The notes under the pieces are model-generated. The model saw only the letters and a program-made list of their open reading frames with translations. It did no database searches and had not been told where the DNA came from. From Chitinophagaceae bacterium (lineage in GTDB: Bacteria; Bacteroidota; Bacteroidia; Chitinophagales; Chitinophagaceae): DNA of 5,294 bases. Each line of letters starts with the position of its first letter. Position 1 is the first letter of the stretch. Shown here in pieces: positions 1-5,006 of this stretch. Location of the stretch: NCBI GenBank assembly GCA_021738605.1, contig JAIPBY010000172.1, positions 1 to 5,294 of the forward strand, in the 5' to 3' direction. A program made the translations under genes and the position numbers.

Positions 1-1448
1 CCAAACCAGTCATAGTGCAGGATTTCAAACAGCATCTGGTCTCCACTGAAAGCCGTATCCATTTCTGCATCAAGGTATTCGAACAGACGGATGATTTTTT
101 TGATCAGGGGAAGGTCCAGTAAATTGATGTTGCGTTTGCTGTAAAACAGGATACTCCTGCATTTCAGGAACTCAGCCAATTCTTCTCCGTATTTATTTTC
201 TTTGTAAATGACGGCAATTTTTCTGGGCTCGATACCGCTATGTACAAGCGTTTCAATTTCATGGGTGATGCCGATCATTTCCTCCCTTGCGTTTCTCCAT
301 GACTTGATGATCGGCTGGTGTGTACTGTTTTTGAGGGTGGCTTTTCCTGCAACAAGGCTCTTGTCCAATCCTTGCACATGGTTGATCAGTCGCTCGTTGT
401 TTTTATCAATCAGTGTTTTGGAAATATCCAGGATGGGCTGTGTTGACCGGTAGTTTTCGGTCAACATGATGGTCTTGATGTTTTGAAACTTCTTCATGAA
501 AACCAGCATGTTCTCCACATTCGCTCCCTGAAAACGAAAGATCGACTGGTCATCATCTCCCACCACAAAAATGTTCGGCTCATCCCAGTAACTGATCAGC
601 ATTTCAACCAGTGTATTCTGCGTTCCACTTGTATCCTGGTATTCATCTACCAGCACATACTGGTACTGTTCCTGGTATTGTGCAAGGATTTGTCGGTTGT
701 TTTTGAAAACATCAATCACCCAGTTGATCATGTCATCAAAGTCGTACCGTTTGTGGTCCTGCATCATTTTTCGAAACTTCTCAAATTCCTTGACAGCCGC
801 TTCCAGCTTGCCCATCTTGTCTTTTTCGGCATTGAGCAGTTCCATTTTCAGGTCGCCGGCATTGAACTGCCCCGTTTTTCTTTTATATATATACTCATCC
901 CTTGTCGGAAGGTCGTTGAGGTATTGGTTGATGGCATCCAGGATCAGGTCTGCACTCCAGCCCTCCCGTTTCATGCTGCTGAACAGCTGGCGGAGGTTCT
1001 TTGTTTCAAAATAGACATCACTGCGGTACCGTTTTAGCGGATGGTTTTTGGGAAACTGGTCGATCAGTTCCCTGAGCAGGGCAATAGATTCCAGATCGGA
1101 GATAGGCTCCAGGCTGTTTTTTTCAAAATACGCGAGGTTGTCCTGAATAACCTGGTTGCAGAAGGAGTGGTATGTATGTATGTTGACCTTGTAAGCATCT
1201 GGGCCAATCATCTTCAACAAACGCTTTCTCATGGCCACTGCCCCGGAGTCGGTATAGGTCATGCAGAGGATATTTTGAGGAAGGGTGTCCGTTTCCACCA
1301 GGATTTTCCCAATCCGGATGGCCAGGATCTGGGTCTTTCCAGTTCCAGGACCCGCAATGACCATTACTGGCCCTTCAATGGTATCAACCGCTTCTTTTTG
1401 AGCAGCATTGAGTTTGGTGTATTCGTTTTGGTAGGTGGTGAGGAGCAT
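1..1448 (-). CDS. UvrD/PcrA-like superfamily 1A ATP-dependent DNA helicase, C-terminus cut by window edge
   Basis: The minus strand is open from an ATG at 1448 to the window edge, giving 482 complete codons. Seen in order: a Q motif (LNAAQKEAV, residues 13-21), Walker A (AGPGTGKT, 32-39), motif Ia (MTYTDSGAVAMR, 63-74), motif Ib (IHTYHSFC, 90-97), Walker B (VDEYQDT, 267-273), motif III (VGDDDQSIFRFQGA, from about 296) and ENYRST (331-336). These are the hallmarks of 3'-5' SF1A helicases that unwind DNA in repair and replication-fork processing. Domains 1A, 1B and the start of 2A are present; motifs V and VI lie outside the window. Motif Ia has S-G-A-V where UvrD and PcrA usually have N-K-A-A, so this may be a divergent Bacteroidota subfamily, perhaps one with a C-terminal nuclease domain, rather than true UvrD. 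The ATG is the only sensible start, because the Q motif begins about 12 residues later. There is no Shine-Dalgarno, and the leader runs straight into a repeat array. Confidence 0.95.
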   Translation of the reverse strand, partial: MLLTTYQNEYTKLNAAQKEAVDTIEGPVMVIAGPGTGKTQILAIRIGKILVETDTLPQNILCMTYTDSGAVAMRKRLLKMIGPDAYKVNIHTYHSFCNQVIQDNLAYFEKNSLEPISDLESIALLRELIDQFPKNHPLKRYRSDVYFETKNLRQLFSSMKREGWSADLILDAINQYLNDLPTRDEYIYKRKTGQFNAGDLKMELLNAEKDKMGKLEAAVKEFEKFRKMMQDHKRYDFDDMINWVIDVFKNNRQILAQYQEQYQYVLVDEYQDTSGTQNTLVEMLISYWDEPNIFVVGDDDQSIFRFQGANVENMLVFMKKFQNIKTIMLTENYRSTQPILDISKTLIDKNNERLINHVQGLDKSLVAGKATLKNSTHQPIIKSWRNAREEMIGITHEIETLVHSGIEPRKIAVIYKENKYGEELAEFLKCRSILFYSKRNINLLDLPLIKKIIRLFEYLDAEMDTAFSGDQMLFEILHYDWF

Positions 1449-1452
1449 GGGG

Positions 1453-1510
1453 GTTGAAAAGTTGAGGGAGGTGTAGAGAGGTTGAGGGAGGTTGAGGGAG
1501 GTTGAAAAGT
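1453..1510. repeat. Tandem array of a 10-bp repeat, GTTGAGGGAG type
   Basis: On the plus strand the units start at 1461, 1471, 1481, 1491 and 1501 with exact 10-bp spacing. Three units are identical (GTTGAGGGAG at 1461, 1481 and 1491). The unit at 1471 is GTGTAGAGAG, and the flanking partial units at 1453 and 1501 read GTTGAAAA. The array ends four bases before the helicase start codon, so on the helicase mRNA it would form a pyrimidine-rich CTCCCTCAAC leader. It belongs to the same sequence family as the arrays at 1655-1683 and 2150-2227. The function is unknown. Confidence 0.85.
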
Positions 1511-1654
1511 TTACCAATTTACAACAACATCAGCTTTTTGGTTGTTAAGAATTTTGAAAACAAAAGTTGAAGGGTCCAATCCTTTGCTTGAATCCTTCAT
1601 ACAACTTGTTTTAGTGGCGAAAATTAGATTTTTCAAGCAAAGCCTGAAAAAATT

Positions 1655-1683
1655 AACCTCTCTAAACTTCTCTAAACCTTCCT
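1655..1683. repeat. Inverted copy of the GTTKARRRRR repeat array
   Basis: Read on the minus strand this contains two tandem 10-bp units, GTTTAGAGAA and GTTTAGAGAG, plus partial units. The stretch 1655-1679 is the reverse complement of 1469-1493 at 21 of 25 positions, so the two arrays form a widely spaced inverted repeat across the divergent helicase/SRPBCC intergenic region. The array ends immediately before the SRPBCC start codon at 1686 and occupies the place of its ribosome binding site. Confidence 0.8.
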
Positions 1684-1685
1684 TC

Positions 1686-2150
1686 ATGTCAGTATATTGT
1701 CTCAAAAAAACCCAATTCATCCCCATTTCTCTCGACGCTGCTTGGGATTTTTTTTCGCATCCCAAGAATTTGGCTGTGATGACGCCTGAATACCTGAACC
1801 TGAAGTTCACCAATGAGCTTTATGGCGATGAAATGTATCCTGGTCAGGTAATGACTTATAATGTTCGGCCTGTATTGGGCATCCCGATGTTTTGGATGAC
1901 CGAAATTACCCATGTTGTTCCGAAAAAGTTTTTTGTAGACGAGCAACGCTTTGGTCCTTATGCCATGTGGCACCACCAGCATCATTTTGAGGAAGTGGAA
2001 GGTGGTGTGATGATGACTGATCTGATCCATTACAAGGCACCCCTTGGATTTTTAGGCGACGTCGCAGTATCCGTTTTCATCAAAAAACAACTCGAAGGAA
2101 TTTTTGTGTTCAGGAAGAAGAAAGTGGAGGAACTGTTTCCTGGGAAATAG
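1686..2150 (+). CDS. SRPBCC (START/Bet v 1-like) family ligand-binding protein
   Basis: A 154-residue protein that fits a complete single-domain SRPBCC protein. It has the usual opening strand and helix (FIPISLDAAWDFFSHPKNLAVMTP, about 11-34), where the fold begins, then a strand-rich middle. It also has the motif GPYAMWHHQHHFEEVEGG at 90-107, typical of the bacterial SRPBCC branch found alone or next to the TIGR01777 sugar-epimerase-like proteins. The C-terminal helix (residues 130-151) closes the fold. The family makes a hydrophobic cavity; the ligand here is unknown and no catalytic role can be read from sequence. I chose ATG 1686 because the fold starts right after it. The frame stays open upstream to a TTG at 1542, but that extension translates intergenic and repeat DNA. 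There are no membrane segments or signal peptide, so it is probably cytoplasmic. It is a single-gene unit, divergent from the helicase and convergent with the nuclease. Confidence 0.85.
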   Translation: MSVYCLKKTQFIPISLDAAWDFFSHPKNLAVMTPEYLNLKFTNELYGDEMYPGQVMTYNVRPVLGIPMFWMTEITHVVPKKFFVDEQRFGPYAMWHHQHHFEEVEGGVMMTDLIHYKAPLGFLGDVAVSVFIKKQLEGIFVFRKKKVEELFPGK

Positions 2151-2227
2151 TTGAAGAGGTTGAATCGGTTTAAGCGGTTGAAGTTTTATATTACTTAAAC
2201 TGCTTAAACCCCTTATACCTCTTAAAC
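2150..2227. terminator. Long imperfect inverted repeat built of 9-bp units; possible bidirectional terminator
   Basis: The left arm 2150-2184 and right arm 2193-2227 are reverse complements at 28 of 35 positions, with an 8-base AT loop (TTTATATT, 2185-2192). Each arm consists of about four 9-bp units: GTTGAAGAG, GTTGAATCG, GTTTAAGCG and GTTGAAGT on the left, and GTTTAAGAG-like units read on the minus strand on the right. The left arm begins on the last base of the SRPBCC stop codon, and the right arm lies about 30 bases beyond the nuclease stop, so the structure sits between two convergent genes. A run of T (2265-2269) lies beyond it but inside the nuclease gene. The hairpin and repeat are read directly; the terminator role is inferred. 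Confidence 0.6.
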
Positions 2228-2258
2228 TTCGGGAAGCCGCATATAATGATGCATGAAA

Positions 2259-3179
2259 CTAACTGCTATATTTTTTTAGTTGCTCAACGTAATGAACATT
2301 CACATGATGTTTTTCAGCAATTTGCTCAATTGATAGTGTTGTACTTTTGAGCTCATCCAGTATGGAGAACGTATTGTCCATGACTTGGTTTCTGCCTTCG
2401 GCGATACCTTCAGCTTTTCCTTCAGCTATACCCTCTTTCTTTCCCTGTTCCATACCTTGTTCTATCCCCTCTCTTCTTGCTTCAGACATGTTTGTAACAT
2501 ATACCCTCATATTGTCCAGGTAAAGTTCATAACCCCGGATCTGTTCTGGCGTGAAGTTCTTGGTTTCCAATACTTCTATGGCTTCACTGATTTCATTGAA
2601 GCGGGCAAGTTCTTTTTCCGTCAGGAATTTGCTGAACATATTTGGGTCTGAGAGGTACATAAGCCAACGGTCTTTGGGTTTTTCCAGATCAAAAATATTT
2701 AATTTTTTCCATTTGGGTAATTCAATCATGATGAGATTTAATTCGTCAAAATAATCTTCATGCAATTCTCTTTCAGTCAATGTGTAATGATGAAACCATT
2801 TGTTTTCATTGGCTGAGAGTGCATGGTCTAAAAGATTGAGCGAAAAGACAGGTTTGGCCAGGATATAAGGGTCAACCTTAGAAAGTTGTCTGGAATAGAC
2901 TTTGGTCATGTTGGTAATGACCCTTTTGACAAAGCCAGCTTGTTTGCTTACCTGCATTTCTACAATAAAATGCCTACCATGAGTATCGGTACAACGAACA
3001 TCAACGATGGTGTTTTTGCCATCTTCTTGGTCTGGGGTGAGTTCCGGGCTGAGGTATTCAAGCGAAACGATAGGGTGGCTGAGGGGGAGCAGGTTATTCA
3101 GCAAGCTCATGAGCAGGTGAGGCCTTTCTGCAAATACTTTTTTAAAGCCCAGGTCTGATTTGGAGTCAATGATGTTCAT
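2259..3179 (-). CDS. Rpn/PDDEXK_2-type nuclease ('PD-(D/E)XK nuclease family transposase')
   Basis: A 306-residue protein of the Rpn / PDDEXK_2 family, which in Escherichia coli (RpnA) promotes RecA-independent recombination through DNA endonuclease activity. The N-terminal FKKVF (12-16) is the family entry motif. The likely catalytic residues are present: D60 in IVDVRCTD, E74 and Q76 in IVEMQ, and R86 in the following helix, so the protein looks intact rather than decayed. Residues 237-265 are a glycine/glutamate repeat (EGIEQGMEQGKKEGIAEGKAE and so on), usual for this family. The last 25 residues (LSIEQIAEKHHVNVHYVEQL) resemble a small helix-turn-helix. Despite the 'transposase' name I see no terminal inverted repeats or target duplication, so autonomous mobility is not supported. 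The start at 3179 is an ATG followed directly by the expected MNIIDSKSDLGFKKVF opening. It lies 103 bases after the TPR gene on the same strand and could be weakly co-transcribed with it. Confidence 0.9.
   Translation of the reverse strand: MNIIDSKSDLGFKKVFAERPHLLMSLLNNLLPLSHPIVSLEYLSPELTPDQEDGKNTIVDVRCTDTHGRHFIVEMQVSKQAGFVKRVITNMTKVYSRQLSKVDPYILAKPVFSLNLLDHALSANENKWFHHYTLTERELHEDYFDELNLIMIELPKWKKLNIFDLEKPKDRWLMYLSDPNMFSKFLTEKELARFNEISEAIEVLETKNFTPEQIRGYELYLDNMRVYVTNMSEARREGIEQGMEQGKKEGIAEGKAEGIAEGRNQVMDNTFSILDELKSTTLSIEQIAEKHHVNVHYVEQLKKYSS
2385..2471 (-). repeat. Intragenic degenerate repeat encoding the Gly/Glu-rich tail of the nuclease
   Basis: Codons 237-265 of the nuclease gene encode EGxxEG/EQGxxQG units repeated every four residues, so the DNA carries a degenerate 12-bp periodicity (CTTCAGC/CTTCGGC-type steps on the plus strand). 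Such tracts in this protein family vary in length between paralogues, presumably through slippage or recombination between units; that variability is family knowledge and not visible in one sequence. Confidence 0.7.
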
Positions 3180-3282
3180 CTTTTTTCATCAAAGATGCCA
3201 TCAGCAGCAAAAGTTTTCTAGGTGAAATAACCGTATTTAAGGAGGATTTTTCACTGATAAAAAGAGGGAAATATCTCAACTT
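3180..3282. other. Short intergenic region, no clear signal
   Basis: It separates two minus-strand genes. I see no strong terminator hairpin for the TPR gene; the best is an AT-only 5-bp stem around 3246-3262. A minus-strand CATCTTTG close to the nuclease start differs by one base from the Bacteroidota -7 consensus TAnnTTTG but has no TTG at a suitable distance. Whether the nuclease has its own promoter remains open. Confidence 0.4.
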
Positions 3283-3933
3283 CTACCCCGGCATCCTCGA
3301 AATATACTTTTCGATCTGCTTGATCTGGTCAACAACCTGATCAGTGGTAGGTTTCTGCGCTTTGGCTTTTTTGAAGAAATCTTTGGCAGCGCGGAATTCA
3401 CGCTTTTGCATCATGATCTGGCACATTTGCAGGTAAGCCAGTGCTGAACTTTCCTTATCGGGAATTCCCAACCGAATGGCGGAGCGGATCAGGCTTTCAC
3501 CCTCTTTCATGTTGCCTCTTTGCATGGCCATCATCCCCAATTGAAGTTTATTGGCACCCTCGGCTTCTTTCATGGGAAGGCCCAGTTCAAGGCTTTTTTT
3601 CATGTGTATTTCAGCTGAGTCAAAGTCTTGCTTGGACATAGCAATATTGCCTTTGAGGGTAAAGTATACAGCGCGGATGGGTTTGTACAGCAGTCCGGGG
3701 TATTTGATTCCGTTGAGGATCTTTTCAGCGCCTTCAAAATCACCCCCTTCAAGGTATTCTTGGATCAGCCTCAATGGACCAATAAAGAAATGGGTGAAAA
3801 TACAGAGCACTGCAATGATGTACAGGGCCAAGGAAGGCAAGAAACCTGACCAAATGTTGAAGAAAATTGCCGCTGCCAGTGCCAGAATCCCTAAATGGAG
3901 GCGGTACTTGATGAAAATGTTATAAAATTTCAT
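3283..3933 (-). CDS. Membrane-anchored tetratricopeptide-repeat protein
   Basis: A 216-residue protein with two hydrophobic helices near the N-terminus (about 12-28 and 33-51) forming a hairpin, so the rest should lie on the cytoplasmic side. Beyond them are helix pairs of TPR type: about 54-77 (EYLEGGDFEGAEKIL), 89-118 (KGNIAMSKQDFDSAEIHMKK), 125-155 (LQLGMMAMQRGNMKEGESLI) and 163-193 (CQIMMQKREFRAAKDFFKKA), with A and G at the usual packing positions. TPRs bind other proteins; the partner is unknown. From memory, proteins of this size with the openings MKFYNIFIK and GPLRLIQE are widespread and conserved in Bacteroidota, which suggests a core, uncharacterised role. ATG 3933 is favoured because the conserved opening begins there and a good promoter element lies just upstream. 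It is divergent from the ECF sigma gene (184 bases between starts). Confidence 0.88.
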   Translation of the reverse strand: MKFYNIFIKYRLHLGILALAAAIFFNIWSGFLPSLALYIIAVLCIFTHFFIGPLRLIQEYLEGGDFEGAEKILNGIKYPGLLYKPIRAVYFTLKGNIAMSKQDFDSAEIHMKKSLELGLPMKEAEGANKLQLGMMAMQRGNMKEGESLIRSAIRLGIPDKESSALAYLQMCQIMMQKREFRAAKDFFKKAKAQKPTTDQVVDQIKQIEKYISRMPG

Positions 3934-3938
3934 AGGGG

Positions 3939-3968
3939 CAAAGATAATGAAGTTGATCGCGAAATAAA
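3939..3968 (-). promoter_or_regulatory. Bacteroidota-type promoter of the TPR gene, probably leaderless
   Basis: On the minus strand TATCTTTG (3946 to 3939) exactly matches the Bacteroidota -7 consensus TAnnTTTG. Nineteen bases upstream is TTT (3968-3966), one base off the -33 TTG. Only five bases (CCCCT) separate the -7 element from the ATG, so transcription should start at or within a base or two of the start codon, giving a leaderless mRNA. The element is seen directly; its activity and start point are inferred from the known spacing in this phylum. Confidence 0.6.
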
Positions 3969-3983
3969 TCGGAAATAAACCAG

Positions 3984-3994
3984 TGAACAGTTCA
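3984..3994. promoter_or_regulatory. Small palindrome TGAACAGTTCA in the divergent intergenic region
   Basis: This is a perfect 5-1-5 palindrome lying 15 bases upstream of the TPR -33 position and 124 bases upstream of the sigma gene. It could be an operator for either gene, or chance; 5-bp arms are short. It also contains GAAC, the core of many ECF -35 elements, but I cannot find a convincing matching -10. Confidence 0.2.
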
Positions 3995-4117
3995 TTGAAT
4001 TTGTTGACCGCATCGCAGAAATTATTAAATTATTGTAAAGTGCCATCGAAAGATGCTCCCTTTTTTTGTTTTGGCCCGAAGGATTAGGATCTTGCATGCA
4101 TCTATAATGAGTAGAAT

Positions 4118-4681
4118 TTGAATGAACAGGAGCTCATAGGGCGGTTAAGGCAGGGGGATGAAACTGCTTTTCGGTGGTTGGTCAACAACCTCAGCCACCA
4201 ATTACATCATACCGTATTGAACATTGTGCAAGACAGGGATGATGCGGAAGATGTGCTGCAGGAGACTTTCATTCAGGTACATGGGTCGATTGGGTCGTTC
4301 AAGGGAGAGTCAAAACTCTCCACCTGGGTGCGTAAAATTGCCATCCGAAAGGCCTTGGAAAAACTGCGGAAAAGGAAAACGAGGCAAAGGATTCAGGCCA
4401 TCATTCCCTGGTGGATGCCTGATGAGAAAAGAAGTGTAGATGTAGTGGAAATTAATCCGGGCATTGCTGCAGAAAACAAGGAGAAAGCGACGGCCCTGTT
4501 CAAAGCGATTGATCAACTGCCGGAAAACCAAAAGCTGGCTTTTACATTGATCAGGGTGCAGGGAATGAAACATGATGAGGTGACTGAAATCATGGGGCTG
4601 GGTGTCAAGGCAATCGAATCCTTGTTGAGCAGGGCGAAAGAGAACCTGAAGCAGCATCTTGAAAAATACTACAAACAATAA
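4118..4681 (+). CDS. ECF-family (sigma-70 region 2/4) RNA polymerase sigma factor
   Basis: A 187-residue two-domain sigma factor that directs RNA polymerase to a specific promoter set. Region 2 spans about 10-85, opening with the typical GDETAFRWLV and including DAEDVLQETF (42-51) and the promoter-melting and -10 reading stretch FKGESKLSTWVRKIAIRKAL (61-80). A basic linker follows (KLRKRKTRQR), then region 4 at about 127-182: AIDQLPENQKLAF and the DNA-reading helix-turn-helix MKHDEVTEIMGLGVKAIESLLSRAKENL. The size is normal for ECF factors. The start must be TTG 4118: an in-frame TAG lies at 4112-4114, the nearby ATG at 4122 is in another frame, and the protein opening NEQELIGRLRQGD needs this frame. 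It is followed 10 bases after its stop by a membrane protein and then a Spy/CpxP-like protein, so it is probably controlled by them as an anti-sigma/sensor pair. No signal was found for its own promoter. Confidence 0.95.
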   Translation: MNEQELIGRLRQGDETAFRWLVNNLSHQLHHTVLNIVQDRDDAEDVLQETFIQVHGSIGSFKGESKLSTWVRKIAIRKALEKLRKRKTRQRIQAIIPWWMPDEKRSVDVVEINPGIAAENKEKATALFKAIDQLPENQKLAFTLIRVQGMKHDEVTEIMGLGVKAIESLLSRAKENLKQHLEKYYKQ

Positions 4682-4691
4682 AACCATCGCA

Positions 4692-4994
4692 ATGAATAAA
4701 AATTCAAACAGTTTGCTGGAAGAGCATCTTCAGGTATTGGATGAAATGCAAGCGGTTGGAACGGATGCGTTTTTTTATACCAGATTAAGGGCAAGGCTTG
4801 AGGCACGAAAAGCAGGTGAGGAATGGGGTTTTAAGCTAAGGCCTTCATTGGCCATTGCTGCACTGTCTCTCTTGTTGGTATTGAATGGCTTCCTCCTTTT
4901 TCAATATGCCAAGAACGATAAGAAACAGGACAGTGCATATTCTATCCAGCGTTTCGCCGCCGATTACAACCAATCCATCCAATCAATCTATTAA
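4692..4994 (+). CDS. Small single-span membrane protein, predicted anti-sigma factor
   Basis: A 100-residue protein with a charged N-terminal half (about 1-50), one hydrophobic helix (about 52-73, PSLAIAALSLLLVLNGFLLF) and a short 27-residue tail outside. Lysines and arginines before the helix place the N-terminus in the cytoplasm. The segment AFFYTRLRARLEARK (26-40) resembles a motif I recall from small proteins that follow ECF sigma genes in Bacteroidota, so I infer that residues 1-50 bind the sigma factor. No zinc-binding HxxxCxxC anti-sigma (ZAS) motif is present; the protein has no cysteine. The ATG at 4692 is preferred over an upstream in-frame TTG at 4659 that overlaps the sigma gene. 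The spacing (10 bases after the sigma stop, 12 before the next start) indicates a single operon. The anti-sigma role is inference from position and topology, comparable with CnrY, not from homology I can prove. Confidence 0.75.
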   Translation: MNKNSNSLLEEHLQVLDEMQAVGTDAFFYTRLRARLEARKAGEEWGFKLRPSLAIAALSLLLVLNGFLLFQYAKNDKKQDSAYSIQRFAADYNQSIQSIY

Positions 4995-5006
4995 ACCTTT
5001 CGCAAC

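Noticed and set aside
208..1457. Plus-strand open frames at 208-453, 483-1037, 697-1014 and 1041-1457
   Set aside because: They lie antisense to the helicase, whose motifs are unmistakable on the minus strand. Their translations have no recognisable domains.
1453..1510. CRISPR-like array
   Set aside because: Units are 10 bp, directly adjacent and without spacers; there are no cas genes.
1606..1632. Possible promoter TTG-N16-TAGATTTT for the SRPBCC gene
   Set aside because: The spacer is shorter than the usual 17-23 bases and the last base of the -7 element is wrong; too weak to list as a feature.
1542..1685. N-terminal extension of the SRPBCC protein to a TTG at 1542
   Set aside because: The extension translates intergenic and repeat DNA. 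The SRPBCC fold begins right after ATG 1686 and 154 residues is a normal length.
1511..2030. Minus-strand open frames at 1511-1813 and 1689-2030
   Set aside because: They are antisense to the SRPBCC gene and its leader and have no recognisable features.
2259..3179. Insertion sequence around the 'transposase-family' nuclease
   Set aside because: No terminal inverted repeats or target-site duplication are visible, and the family is a PD-(D/E)XK nuclease rather than a DDE transposase.
4103..4108. TATAAT just upstream of the sigma gene
   Set aside because: It matches the Escherichia coli -10 box, but the Bacteroidota primary sigma factor reads TAnnTTTG and there is no good -35 at the right spacing. 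A nearby TTG-N17-TAGAATTTG has one base too many and overlaps the start codon.
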